Assembly: GCA_963743575.1 (NCBI GenBank)
Contig: CAVUQC010000008.1
Span: forward strand, 49,966 to 113,965
Length of the DNA stretch: 64,000 nucleotides
Direction of reading: 5' to 3'
DNA from: DASUPK01 sp963743575
GTDB taxonomy: Bacteria > Actinomycetota > Thermoleophilia > Solirubrobacterales > 70-9
Both the position numbers and the translations under genes were made by a program. Of the stretch, positions 42,785 through 51,387 are shown one piece after another. The notes under the pieces were generated by a model. It was not told the DNA's origin. It saw only the letters and a program-made list of their open reading frames with translations, and ran no database searches. How positions within the stretch are numbered: the stretch's first letter is position 1; every line of letters begins with the position of its first letter.

Positions 42785-43774
42785 ATGAGGATCTTCGTCG
42801 CAGGAGCAACAGGGGCACTTGGAAGGCAGCTCCTACCGAAGCTGGTCGAGCACGGCCACGAGGTCACGGGAATGACCCGGACCCCCTCGAAGGCGTCCGT
42901 CGTCGAGGAACTCGGCGCACGCGCGGCCATCGCGGACGCCCTCGACGCCGAGGAGGTGGCATCGGCGGTCGCCAAGGCCGAGCCCGAGGTGATCGTCCAC
43001 GAGCTCACGTCCATTTCAGACCTCGGGAGCATGCGGAACGTGGACCGCACCTTCGCGCCCACCAACAGGCTGCGGAGGGAGGGAACCGACCATCTCCTGG
43101 CCGCCGGAAAGGCGATCGGTGTGAAGCGGTTCGTGGCGCAGAGCTTCGCCGCATGGCTGTATGAGCGGGTCGGCGGCCCGGTGAAGACCGAGGAGGATCC
43201 GCTGGATCCCGACCCCATCGGCCCGATCCGCGAAACCTTCGGAGCGATCCGGCATGTCGAGGAGGCCGTCACAAGCGCCGACTGGACCGTCGGAATCGCC
43301 CTTCGATACGGAGGGTTCTACGGCCCCGGGACGAGCCTGTGGACCGGCGGCGAGCATCTCGAGCCGATCCGGCAACGCAAGTTCCCGATCGTCGGCGACG
43401 GCGGCGGTGTCTGGTCGTTCATCCACATCGAGGACGCAGCCGACGCGACCCTGGCGGCCGTCGAGGGCGGCGAGGCGGGCGTCTACAACATCGTCGACGA
43501 CAGCCCCGAGCCGGTCCGCGATTGGCTGCCGGGAATGGCGGAGACGATCGGTGCACCGGCGCCCAGGCGGGTGCCCAAGTGGCTCGGACGGCTCTTCGCG
43601 GGCAAGCCGGGCGTGATCATGATGACCGAGTTGCGCGGACAATCGAATGCCAAGGCGAAGCGAGAGCTCGGCTGGGCCCCGCGGCACCCGAACTGGCGTG
43701 ACGGGTTCGCCGAGCTGGCAGCCGGCGCCGAAGGTGGCCTGCCGACGGAGGGACGGAGGCCGCTCGCCGCATGA
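42785..43774 (+). CDS. NAD-dependent epimerase/dehydratase family protein
   Basis: 329 residues from ATG 42785 after AAAGGAGG. Rossmann motif IFVAGATGALGRQLLPKLVEHGHEV, a short-chain YxxxK-like region around FAAWLYERVGGPVKTEEDP, and ALRYGGFYGPGTSLW. The substrate is not evident; atypical SDRs of this type act on sugars or quinone-like redox partners. Its stop overlaps the start of a SigJ-type sigma factor (ATGA), so the two are one operon, a pairing often seen for this sigma class. Confidence 0.85.
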   Translation: MRIFVAGATGALGRQLLPKLVEHGHEVTGMTRTPSKASVVEELGARAAIADALDAEEVASAVAKAEPEVIVHELTSISDLGSMRNVDRTFAPTNRLRREGTDHLLAAGKAIGVKRFVAQSFAAWLYERVGGPVKTEEDPLDPDPIGPIRETFGAIRHVEEAVTSADWTVGIALRYGGFYGPGTSLWTGGEHLEPIRQRKFPIVGDGGGVWSFIHIEDAADATLAAVEGGEAGVYNIVDDSPEPVRDWLPGMAETIGAPAPRRVPKWLGRLFAGKPGVIMMTELRGQSNAKAKRELGWAPRHPNWRDGFAELAAGAEGGLPTEGRRPLAA

Positions 43775-44706
43775 ACGAGTCCAACGACCAGCTCCTCGAG
43801 GAGCTTCGTCCCCGGTCCTTCGCGATCGCCTATCGGATGCTCGGCAGCGTCGCGGAGGCCGAGGACGTGGTCCAGGAGGCGCTGCTGCGGGTCAACACCG
43901 CCCTGGAGCGAGGCGAGCGGCTCGACTCGCCGCGCGCCTACGTCGCCACGATCACCACGCGGCTCGCGATCGACGAGCTCCGCTCGGCTCGCGCCCGCCG
44001 CGAGACCTACGTCGGCGAATGGCTGCCCGAGCCCATCGTCGTGGACACCCGCGAGGACCCCGAGCGCCAGGCCGAGATGGCCGACTCGCTCTCCTTGGCC
44101 TTCCTGGTGCTGCTCGAGAACCTCTCACCCGAGCAGCGAGCCGCCCTGCTCCTCCACGACGTCTTCGACTACGACTACGCCGAGATCGCTCAGATCATCG
44201 GGAAGAGCGAGGACAACGCCCGTCAGCTCGCGACCCGGGCGCGGCGCCATGTCGATCAGGACAAGCCTCGCTTCGAGGCCTCCAAGGAGAAGCGCGAGGA
44301 GCTCGCCGGCCGCTTCTTCGCGGCGGCTCGGCAGGGCGACATGAACGAGCTGGAGGCGCTGCTCGCCGAGGACGTGGTTCTGAAGGGCGACGGCGGCGGC
44401 AAGGCTCCGGCGATCGCGCGCTCGCTGCACGGCCGCGATCGCGTCGCCCGCACGCTCCGCAACTGGGCAAAGACGGGCTGGGCGATCCCGAATCTCAGCA
44501 TTCAGCCGGTCGAGGTCAACGGCCAGCCCGGAGCGCTCTTTCTCGATGAGAACGGCGCTGTGTTCAGCGCGATGGAGGTCGACATCGCCGACGGCCAGAT
44601 CCAGGGGATCAACTCGGTCGTCAACCCGGACAAGCTGCGCCATCTCGGCGAGGTCGGCGATGCCTGGGCCCTGCTCGAGCAGGTCCGGCAGGGCAAGCGC
44701 TCATAG
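43771..44706 (+). CDS. sigJ: SigJ-type ECF sigma factor with C-terminal SnoaL-like domain
   Basis: 311 residues. Region 2: LRPRSFAIAYRMLGSVAEAEDVVQEALLRV ... SPRAYVATITTRLAIDELRSARARRETY. Region 4: LSPEQRAALLLHDVFDYDYAEIAQIIGKSEDNARQLATRARRHV. The extra C-terminal part (about 195-300) has the SnoaL/NTF2-like fold (FFAAARQGDMNELEALLAEDVVLKGDGGGK), the hallmark of ECF41/SigJ proteins, where it controls sigma activity without a separate anti-sigma factor. The upstream oxidoreductase is a typical target gene. Confidence 0.9.
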   Translation: MNESNDQLLEELRPRSFAIAYRMLGSVAEAEDVVQEALLRVNTALERGERLDSPRAYVATITTRLAIDELRSARARRETYVGEWLPEPIVVDTREDPERQAEMADSLSLAFLVLLENLSPEQRAALLLHDVFDYDYAEIAQIIGKSEDNARQLATRARRHVDQDKPRFEASKEKREELAGRFFAAARQGDMNELEALLAEDVVLKGDGGGKAPAIARSLHGRDRVARTLRNWAKTGWAIPNLSIQPVEVNGQPGALFLDENGAVFSAMEVDIADGQIQGINSVVNPDKLRHLGEVGDAWALLEQVRQGKRS

Positions 44707-44719
44707 CGGCCGCTCGGGT

Positions 44720-45193
44720 TCAGCCGGTGAGCTCCGAGATCACGTCCTTGCTGTGCGTGATCGGGAGCCGGTTTCCCTCGAGCTCGATCTTGGATCCGCT
44801 CTCCTCATCGGCCAGTTCCAGCACGCGGACATCGACACGCTGGTGGACGGTGGCCTTGAGGTGCTCACGGGAGATCTGGAACGCGAGCGAACCTGCCTTG
44901 GTGGCCCCGGCGAACCCATAGACGGCGTCAGCGGTCACGCCCACGACCATGTGGTCGGGGAGCCCGCGGGCAGCATCCGTCGCCTGAGTGGCACCGGCCA
45001 TCCCGGCAACCGTCCCAACCGCCTCGCCAGCCGCACCCGCGATGCCCCCGAGCGAATCGCCGGCCACGCCGCCCAGGAACAGGGAGCCGCTGTGGCCTCG
45101 GGGACTGAACTGGCCAGCTGCCAGCACCTCGACGGCGATTCCCTCGTGGGCGAGCGCCTCCTGCACCGATCTCTCCATTGACTGCTCAGACAT
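44720..45193 (-). CDS. Hypothetical Gly/Ala-rich protein
   Basis: 157 residues from ATG 45193. The central part is glycine and alanine rich (LFLGGVAGDSLGGIAGAAGEAVGTVAGMAG), perhaps a membrane-inserting or glycine-zipper segment. A beta-rich end follows (MVVGVTADAVYGFAGATKAGSLAFQI...VRVLELADEESGSKIELEGNRLP). Not recognised. It converges on sigJ with 13 bases between the stops. Confidence 0.55.
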   Translation of the reverse strand: MSEQSMERSVQEALAHEGIAVEVLAAGQFSPRGHSGSLFLGGVAGDSLGGIAGAAGEAVGTVAGMAGATQATDAARGLPDHMVVGVTADAVYGFAGATKAGSLAFQISREHLKATVHQRVDVRVLELADEESGSKIELEGNRLPITHSKDVISELTG

Positions 45194-45278
45194 GCTCTTC
45201 CTCCGATCGTGTTGGTCGCCGTCCGTGGCGCGATGGAGGTGAGATCGTCAGCCCGATGGCCGAACTGAAGTGCTGCAG

Positions 45279-45325
45279 GACGGCTTCGCCATCAGATCGC
45301 GGCCACAAGCGGTCGCCCCACATTT
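45279..45325. repeat. Dispersed intergenic repeat, copy C (left half)
   Basis: GACGGCTTCGCCATCAGATCGCGG followed by CCACAAGCGGTCGCC matches the left half of copies A and B almost base for base. The right half is replaced by unrelated sequence. It lies in the 257-base gap between two divergent genes. Confidence 0.75.
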
Positions 45326-45450
45326 GGTCGAAAGCCGAGGCCGGCTCAGCCTCCTGGGCGCTTTATCGACCGTAGAGGACGAAAACGCGCCCACGACGAC
45401 TGGAGCGGGCCCAGATGGTCCTCTTGGGCGGATGCCCGATACTGGGGGTC

Positions 45451-45783
45451 ATGTCTCCCCCGCTGATCGAGTTCCCTGCCGACGACCCCGCACGCGCACG
45501 GCGGTTCTGGGCCGAGGTGCTCGGCGAAGAGTTCGCGCCAAGACCGCGTGACGCGGGGGCGGGTTGGGAGATCAACGGAGGCGACCTCCGAGTGGGGGTC
45601 CACGAGCGTGGACCGGGGCCCGGTGACACCGCTTCGCTGCCCTACTTCACCGTGAGCGATCTGCCCGCCGCGCTCCAGCGCGTCCAAGACCTCGGCGGCT
45701 CGGTGATTCATCCGGGTGACCGTTGGGCCGTATGCCGTGACTCCGAGGGCAGCCCCTTCGCGCTCTCGGCGGACACGCCCTAG
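45451..45783 (+). CDS. VOC-superfamily (glyoxalase/bleomycin-resistance-like) protein
   Basis: 110 residues from ATG 45451. Pattern: LIEFPADDPARARRFWAEVLGEEF at the start, GDLRVGVHERG, YFTVSDLPAALQRVQDLGGSVI and a late CRDSEGSPFAL strand. This is the usual vicinal-oxygen-chelate beta-alpha-beta-beta-beta arrangement. The canonical metal residues are only partly present. Substrate unknown. Confidence 0.8.
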   Translation: MSPPLIEFPADDPARARRFWAEVLGEEFAPRPRDAGAGWEINGGDLRVGVHERGPGPGDTASLPYFTVSDLPAALQRVQDLGGSVIHPGDRWAVCRDSEGSPFALSADTP

Positions 45784-45804
45784 CGCTGCGATCCAGACGC
45801 GCGT

Positions 45805-46614
45805 CTAGCTGTAGCGGTCCCAGGCCCGCAGGTAGGGCTGGGGGTTCACCGCGCGGCCGCCCGCGCTTCCGATATGCACCTCGAAGTGAAGGTGGCACGG
45901 AATGCCCGGGCTGCTTGCGTTGCCGGTCCGCCCGATGTGGCCGACGATCTGGCCAACGTGAACCTCATCGCCCTTGTGGAAGCTCGACGGCCGGACCATG
46001 TGCGCATAGAGGTAGGAGCGATTCTCGCCCAACGCCTTGATGACGACAAAGTTCCCGTCGAGGCGCGAGTCGAAGGCCCGTTTGGTGACCGTGCCGGTAT
46101 GAACCGCCGCGAGCGGGGTCCCGCAGGCGCCGGTGATGTCGAAGCCCTGGTGGATCCTGCCGCCGTCCCGCGGCGCGTGAAACCGACCCACAGCCCCCCG
46201 GGTTCCGTGCGGGCCCCGCACGGGAAACATGTGCCCGTGCAGCTGCACGCTTCCCGCGTCCTTCTGACCTCCCCCCACCACCGCGATGGTGACGTGGTAG
46301 GTCCCGTCGGCGACCGGTCGGCCGCCATTGGTGAGCCCGTCCCACCTCACCGTCCTGTCGGTCGCGGGCTGCACGCCGGGCATCACGATCCGGCGGACCT
46401 CATCGCCACCGCCGGCGATCCTGATCGTCACGTCGGCGGGCGCGGAGCCGCTCAACCGGAAATCGATCCGGACACCGTCGGCCGAATCGGTGAAGCCGCG
46501 ATCGGGCGAGACGGAGGCCTTCTGGACGACCGCGTTATCGGCGGCTGCCGCGGGAACTGCCAGGACCGCGCCGAGCGCGATCAGAACGAGAGCGAGGCGC
46601 CTACCTATGTTCAA
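45805..46614 (-). CDS. Secreted M23-family peptidase
   Basis: 269 residues with a signal peptide (RRLALVLIALGAVLAVPAAAA). A FlgD/Ig-like beta domain follows (about 35-125, RWDGLTNGGRPVADGTYHVTI), then a LytM/M23 domain from about 140 with zinc ligands in GRIHQGFDI and HLHFEVHIGSAGG. It is predicted to cut peptidoglycan crossbridges outside the cell. Its start lies within the last codons of clpP (14-base overlap), so the two are cotranscribed. Confidence 0.88.
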   Translation of the reverse strand: MNIGRRLALVLIALGAVLAVPAAAADNAVVQKASVSPDRGFTDSADGVRIDFRLSGSAPADVTIRIAGGGDEVRRIVMPGVQPATDRTVRWDGLTNGGRPVADGTYHVTIAVVGGGQKDAGSVQLHGHMFPVRGPHGTRGAVGRFHAPRDGGRIHQGFDITGACGTPLAAVHTGTVTKRAFDSRLDGNFVVIKALGENRSYLYAHMVRPSSFHKGDEVHVGQIVGHIGRTGNASSPGIPCHLHFEVHIGSAGGRAVNPQPYLRAWDRYS

Positions 46615-47185
46615 TGACGCGGTCGACGATCTTGTACTCCTTCGCCTCTTGCGCGCTCATGAAGTAGTCCCGCTCGGTGTCCTTTGCGACCTTCTCGAGC
46701 GGCTGACCGGTGTGCTTGGAGATGATCTCGTCGAGCCGCTGGCGAACGTCGATGATCTCCTTCGCATGGATCTCGATGTCGGTCGCCTGGCCGGAGAACC
46801 CGCCCGAGACCTGGTGGATCAGGATCTTCGAGTTGGGCAGCGCCATCCGCTTCTCGGGCGCGCCGCCGGCGAGCAGCAGGGCGCCCATGCTCATCGCGAC
46901 GCCGACGCAGATCGTCGAGACGTCGGGCTTGATGAACTGCATCGCGTCGTAGATCGCGAGGCCGGCGTAGACCGAGCCGCCCGGCGAGTTGATGTAGATC
47001 GAGACGTCCTTGTCCGGGTCCTCGGACTCGAGATGGATCAGCTGCGCGACGATCAGGTTCGCGATGTCCTCGGTCACCGGGGTGCCGAGGAAGATGATCC
47101 GCTCGTTGAGCAGCCTCGAGTAGATGTCGAATGCGCGCTCGCCGCGAGACGTCTGCTCGACCACCATTGGGACAAGGGGACTCAT
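46601..47185 (-). CDS. clpP: ATP-dependent Clp protease proteolytic subunit
   Basis: 194-residue serine protease. Start ATG 47185 (MSPLVPMVVEQTSRGERAFDIYSRL) is the conserved beginning; the open frame upstream is repeat-derived. The catalytic triad is in CVGVAMSMGALLLAGG (Ser), KRMALPNSKILIHQ (His) and the later Asp region. It assembles into a 14-mer with ClpX/ClpC. clpX is about 4 kb downstream on the same strand, separated by inserted genes. Confidence 0.97.
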   Translation of the reverse strand: MSPLVPMVVEQTSRGERAFDIYSRLLNERIIFLGTPVTEDIANLIVAQLIHLESEDPDKDVSIYINSPGGSVYAGLAIYDAMQFIKPDVSTICVGVAMSMGALLLAGGAPEKRMALPNSKILIHQVSGGFSGQATDIEIHAKEIIDVRQRLDEIISKHTGQPLEKVAKDTERDYFMSAQEAKEYKIVDRVIEHR

Positions 47186-47204
47186 GAGGCGGGCAGCATA
47201 GCGA

Positions 47205-47290
47205 CCACCAGAGCGCGGCATCTTGGAGCGGAGGGCGAAGCCCGTAGCGACTTGTGCTGGGCGCTCGCCTGTGGTCGCGATCTGACACCC
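47205..47290. repeat. Dispersed intergenic repeat, copy D (inverted)
   Basis: On the minus strand it reads GTCAGATCGCGACCAC, then CAAGTCGCTACGGGCTTCGC and CCTCCGCTCCAA, then TCTGGTGGTCGC. This matches copy B along both halves in the opposite orientation. It sits just upstream of the clpP start. Confidence 0.8.
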
Positions 47291-47340
47291 ACCACGGGCG
47301 GCGGGCAAACCGGCGCGGGCGCGAGTAGGGTCGGCTGCGA

Positions 47341-47877
47341 GTGAAGGAGATCCTCACCGTGGGGCACTCGAATCACGAGGAAGAGGAGTTCCTCGAACTC
47401 GTCCGCGGAGCCGGAGTCGAGCTGATCGCGGACGTCCGGGCCAACCCCCGCTCGCGCTATCCCCAGTTCAACCGCTCCGCCCTCGCAGGGACAATGAAGG
47501 CGGCCGGGGTCGGCTACGCGCCGCTGGGCGCCGACCTCGGTGGCCGGCGGGAGTCACAGCCGGATTCGGTCAACACCGCCGTCCCGGAAGGGGCGTTCCG
47601 CGGCTACGCCGATCACATGGCGACCGACTCGTTCCGAGCCGGCCTCGAGATGCTCGAGTCGCTGGCCATTGAGCGCCGCACGGCCGTGATGTGCGCGGAG
47701 GGCGACTGGCAGCACTGCCACCGCCGGCTGCTCGCAGACGTGCTGACGGTCAGAGGCTGGCGCGTCCTCCACCTGGGTCCCGACGGCTCGCTGACTCCGC
47801 ACGAGATGACCGAGTCCGCCGTGGCCGAGGGCGGCCGCGTCACCTATCCGGAGCCGCAGACCTCGCTCGGGATCTAG
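47341..47877 (+). CDS. DUF488 domain protein
   Basis: 178 residues from GTG 47341. Conserved DUF488 pattern: ILTVGHSNHEEEEFLELVRGAGVELIADVRANPRSRYPQFN at the start and VMCAEGDWQHCHRRLLADVL, the C-x-E-...-CHR motif, near residue 120. The function of the family is unknown; the conserved Cys/His suggests metal or catalytic chemistry. It converges on the next gene with a four-base stop overlap. Confidence 0.92.
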   Translation: MKEILTVGHSNHEEEEFLELVRGAGVELIADVRANPRSRYPQFNRSALAGTMKAAGVGYAPLGADLGGRRESQPDSVNTAVPEGAFRGYADHMATDSFRAGLEMLESLAIERRTAVMCAEGDWQHCHRRLLADVLTVRGWRVLHLGPDGSLTPHEMTESAVAEGGRVTYPEPQTSLGI

Positions 47878-48470
47878 TCGATCCGGCAGAGCGGCAGCGG
47901 ATTCGACTCGCCGGCCATGCGGCACTGGATGCCGCTTGCGCCCCGGGGACCGTTGGAGGAGCAGTTCGCCGGACCGGGTGGCGGGAAGTCGTAGCGATCG
48001 ATGGTCAGGGTGCTGAAGGCCCGCACCGGTCCCTTGCCCTGAACCTTGTAGACCCTCGTGTCGATCGTCCCGGCGAACGATGTGAAGCCATAGGAGGTGC
48101 TGTAGGTGTAGCTGTTGGCCTTGGGCTTCGCCTGTCCGGGCTTCCGTCCAGTGATCTTGAACTTGGCCTGCGTCGGGAATGAGCTCGTGAGCGCACCCTG
48201 CGAAGTGGGCTGGCCAGGCTGGTTGGCGCAGAAGGTGAGCGGCATCCCGTCGAGGTTCACCGCGGTGAGCTGGCGCGGCGTGAACTTTCCGCGCCCGTGC
48301 TTGTCCTTGAACACGACGTCCAGCCGCAGGATGCCACCGGGCTGCGGCTGCGAGGGGGTGCCGACGGGCGGCAGGTCCCCCTCGAAGTGACGAATCTGGC
48401 TCGCCGCCAGGGCGGAGGCAGGCAGCACCAGCACAAGTGCCGCCACACCGATTGCGATTGCGCGCCTCAT
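47874..48470 (-). CDS. Secreted hypothetical protein
   Basis: 198 residues with a clear signal peptide (MRRAIAIGVAALVLVLPASALAA). The mature part is beta-rich with IRHFEGDLPPVG, LRLDVVFKDKHGRGKFTPRQLTAVNLDGMPLTFC and several cysteines (Cys near 82, 170 and 183), suggesting disulfides. Not recognised. It stands between tig and clpP on the backbone strand. Confidence 0.65.
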   Translation of the reverse strand: MRRAIAIGVAALVLVLPASALAASQIRHFEGDLPPVGTPSQPQPGGILRLDVVFKDKHGRGKFTPRQLTAVNLDGMPLTFCANQPGQPTSQGALTSSFPTQAKFKITGRKPGQAKPKANSYTYSTSYGFTSFAGTIDTRVYKVQGKGPVRAFSTLTIDRYDFPPPGPANCSSNGPRGASGIQCRMAGESNPLPLCRID

Positions 48471-48526
48471 GTCCCATCAACACCTCCGGCGCCCCCGCGG
48501 AGCGGCTGCCCTGCCAACTTCCCGCG

Positions 48527-48925
48527 CTAGTCCGCGGCCTCGAGGGTGCCCTTGACGACGCCGATTCCGGCCTCCATTGACTGCTCTGTGAGCGTCAGGA
48601 CCTCGTCATCGGCCAGCAGGTCCGCGGTCCAGACGAAGCGACTGCCGTCGTCCTCCGCGAAGACCTGCACCACTCCGTTGTGGTGCCGGTACGGGCCGTC
48701 CACGATGCTCCAGGCGAGGCGGCGCCCGGCGTCATCGCTGTCGATCAGAGCCTCTCGGACGATGGCGCCGGAGGCAAACGTCACGATCCGGTCGGCGCCG
48801 TCCGTCCGGCAATCGGTGACGAATCCCGGAACGAGACGCGTGTGCAGCGCGCCGAAATCCCGCAGCGCGTCCCAGACCTTCTCGGGCGGCGCGTCGATCG
48901 AGATCTCCTTCCGGATCGACGGCAT
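48527..48925 (-). CDS. SRPBCC-family protein (START-like fold)
   Basis: 132 residues. IRKEISIDAPPEKVWDALRDFGALHTRLVPGFV is the canonical SRPBCC beginning, and SRFVWTADLLADDEVLTLTEQSMEAGIGVVKGTLE forms the C-terminal helix. It is a hydrophobic-ligand cavity protein of unknown ligand. Its ATG at 48925 lies 10 bases after the frameshift-corrected end of tig, so it is probably cotranscribed. Confidence 0.85.
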   Translation of the reverse strand: MPSIRKEISIDAPPEKVWDALRDFGALHTRLVPGFVTDCRTDGADRIVTFASGAIVREALIDSDDAGRRLAWSIVDGPYRHHNGVVQVFAEDDGSRFVWTADLLADDEVLTLTEQSMEAGIGVVKGTLEAAD

Positions 48926-48935
48926 GAAGCCGGAG

Positions 48936-50331
48936 CTAGTCGGAGCCGGGCGTCCAGAGGGCGCCCTTCTTCCTCCTCCTCCTGCTCTTTCTCCGGGGTC
49001 CAGATCTCCTCGCGGGCCTTCGCCTGCTCCAGCGGGATCGGCTTGGCTTCCTCGGCCAGAACCTCGAGGGCGCGGCGCATGCGGAGGTCCTCCTTCAGCA
49101 GCTCCTCGCGGCCGGAGTCACGGATCTTCTGCAGGGCGACGTCGGGCTCGTCGTGCCCGTGGTCCTCATGGCCCGGCGGGATCTGGAGCGCTTCGAGCAT
49201 CTCCTCCTCGGTGATCTCGATGCCCTCCGCCTTCGCGATCGCCTCGAGGACCGCCTCGCGCTTCAGCGCCTGCTCGGCCTCCGGTCGAGCCTGCTGGATC
49301 ATCTCCTCGCGCGTCTTGCCCTGCACCTGAAGGTAGTTCTCGGGATCCATGCCCTGCTGTTGCAGCTGCCGCTCGACGCGGCGCCACATCTCCGCGGCCC
49401 TGGCCTCGACGACCGGATCCGGAAGCTCGACCTTGGCGTTCTTCACGGCCTCGTCGAGAGCCGCCTCGCGGAAGCGCTCGGCGATCTGGTTCTCAAGGAT
49501 CTGCTCGATCTGGCCGGAGATGTGATCGCGAAGCTCCGCGAGAGTCTCGAACTCCGAGGCCTCGGACGCGAAGTCGTCGTTGAGCTCCGGCAGCTCCTTC
49601 TCGCGGACCTCCTTGACGTTGACGCCGAACTCAGCGGTCTTGCCGGCGACCTCCTCGGCCGGGTAGTCGTCGGGGAACGGGACCGTGGCGGCGCGCTCAT
49701 CGCCGGGCTTCGCCCCGATCAGGGCCTGCTCCAGTTCGGGCAGCACCCGGTTCTCCCCCAGCTCGAGCAGATAGTCCTTGGCGGTTCCCCCCTCGAACGG
49801 CTCCCCGTCGATCTTGCCCTCGTAGTCGATCAGTACGGCGTCCCCCTCCTTCGCCTCCCGCTCCACCGGGTTGAGGCGAGCAAATCCCTCCTGGAGGCGC
49901 TTCAGCTCACCGTCCACAGCCTCCTGCGGCACCTCCGGCTCCTCGCGGCCGACCTCAAGCCCCTTGTACTCGCCGAGCTCCGCGCCGGGGCGCACGGCGA
50001 CCTCGATCGAGAACTTCAGCGGCTTGCCCTCGTCGGGCAGATCGGAGAGGTCGAGCTTCGGATCTCCGACGGGGTTGACGCCGGACTTGAGCATCGCGCG
50101 CTCGTACCAGTCGCCGAGCGAGGACTCGAGCGCCTGGGTGAGCACGGCCTCGCGGCCGAGGCGCTGGACCACCATCTCGGGCGGCACCTTGCCCTTGCGG
50201 AAGCCGGGCATCTTCATGTCGTGGCCGAGCTGTTCGGCGGTCTTCTTGATGCTGCCCTCCACGTCCTTCGCGTCGACGTCGACGTCGACGCGGACTCGCG
50301 AGTCGGGCAGCTCCTTTACGGTCGTCTCCAT
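48936..50331 (-). CDS. tig: Trigger factor, with an apparent one-base frameshift near the C-terminus
   Basis: Ribosome-bound chaperone and prolyl isomerase. From ATG 50331: ribosome-binding domain with MPGFRKGKVPPEMVVQR, FKBP domain (DAVLIDYEGKIDGEPFEGGTAKDYLLELGENRVLPELEQALIG) and the helical C-terminal arms. The plain frame loses homology after EEEEE and runs to 48781 through Arg-rich out-of-frame sequence. Skipping one base in the GAG-rich run near 48960-48980 restores KGALWTPGSD and a TAG at 48936, the usual actinobacterial ending. The interval is one base longer than a multiple of three. Confidence 0.9.
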
Positions 50332-50506
50332 GGAAGAACGCACCTTAGAGACCACGCGTCGCGAGCGACTCGGCGCGTGGCTCTACACCGGCGCGCCGGG
50401 GCGGCTCGCGTCGTTCTCCATCGATCTGGGCCTCTCTCTGGCTGCCCTCGGGTTCTACGGGGTGCGGCGCGGCTGGGAGAAGCTCAGCTCGACCCCTCGG
50501 CCTTGA
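50330..50506 (+). CDS. Small membrane protein, 58 residues
   Basis: ATG 50330 shares its bases with the tig start on the other strand (CCATGG). The protein has ERLGAWLYTGAPGRLASF followed by one hydrophobic helix (SIDLGLSLAALGFYGV) and a WEKL end. Short proteins with an LGAWLYTGPxGH-type motif are familiar from Actinobacteria; function unknown. Its end overlaps the CtaG-like gene by 23 bases. Confidence 0.5.
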   Translation: MEERTLETTRRERLGAWLYTGAPGRLASFSIDLGLSLAALGFYGVRRGWEKLSSTPRP

Positions 50507-51377
50507 TGCGCTCCTCCAGCCTGGCCCCCTGCCCCGCGGCCGCAGCGCGCGCGGCCCGAGCATCGCTGAGCGGCACGCCGCGCGAGTCGGCCAGGTCGAG
50601 CAGCCGCTGGCGCTCGGTGTCCTGTTGGGCCCACTGGAGAAAGAGCCAGGCCAGGACCCCGAGGGTGACGAAGGTGCCTTCGACCATCATGATCACGCCG
50701 GCGAGACTCTGATCGGTGATCGCCGAGATGTGCCATTTCGCCTCGCCAGCTGCGTAGTGCGGGTAGAAGACCGAGTTCGACCACATGAAGACGTTGCCGA
50801 GCACGATCCCGGTGAAGCGAACACCGATGACATAACCAAGCTTCGCCGGGAGGCCGAACCACTTGGGCTGAGGCAGCGGCCCGACCAGCGGCATCCACAT
50901 CAGGACGCCGAAGCCGATGAAGCAGCTGTGCTGGAGGGCATGAAGCGAGTTGTGCTCGGTCGCGGCCTGGTAGAGCACGGGGACGTGCCAGATATAGAGA
51001 TCGACCGCCCAGAGCGGCAGGGCTACGAGCGGATGGGCGAGGTGGCGCAGCCAGCCGAGCCAGCGGTTTGCGAGCAGCGGCTGGAGCAACGGCCCGGTCA
51101 GGCCGAGGACGATCAGAAGGGCGCCCAGATCGCCCATCAGCAGGTGCTGGATCATGTGGACGAAGAGGAGCTCGTCGTCGATCCGGCCCAGCGGCGAGAT
51201 GAACGCGATCGCGATCAGCACGAGGCCCGACGCGAAGCAGACGACCCGCCAGGCCGGAACCGGCCGTCCCTCCTGGGAGAGCGTCATGAGCCGGAACGCG
51301 TAGGCCGTAGCGACGAGCGTCAGAGCCGCTGCCTGAAGCGGCTCGAAGACCGGCCCGCCGACGTGCGCCAGAAGCAT
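50484..51377 (-). CDS. CtaG/caa3-type cytochrome c oxidase assembly protein
   Basis: 297 residues from ATG 51377 (MLLAHVGGPVFEP). Seven hydrophobic helices carry conserved histidines: FVHMIQHLLMGDLGALLIVLG, LYIWHVPVLYQAATEHNSLHALQHSCFIGFG, FYPHYAAGEAKWHISAITDQSLAGVIMMVEG. This family is needed for assembly of copper-containing terminal oxidases. No oxidase genes are in the window. The cytoplasmic end is an Ala/Arg-rich helix. Confidence 0.88.
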   Translation of the reverse strand: MLLAHVGGPVFEPLQAAALTLVATAYAFRLMTLSQEGRPVPAWRVVCFASGLVLIAIAFISPLGRIDDELLFVHMIQHLLMGDLGALLIVLGLTGPLLQPLLANRWLGWLRHLAHPLVALPLWAVDLYIWHVPVLYQAATEHNSLHALQHSCFIGFGVLMWMPLVGPLPQPKWFGLPAKLGYVIGVRFTGIVLGNVFMWSNSVFYPHYAAGEAKWHISAITDQSLAGVIMMVEGTFVTLGVLAWLFLQWAQQDTERQRLLDLADSRGVPLSDARAARAAAAGQGARLEERIKAEGSS

Positions 51378-51387
51378 CGAACTCAGG

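Noticed and set aside
44720..45193. Toxin or anti-sigma role for the Gly/Ala-rich protein next to sigJ
   Set aside because: It is convergent with sigJ, and SigJ-type factors carry their own control domain; no motif supports the idea.
48781..48935. Arg-rich C-terminal extension of trigger factor in the uncorrected frame
   Set aside because: The family ending is found one base out of frame and the extension overlaps the SRPBCC start; best read as out-of-frame sequence.
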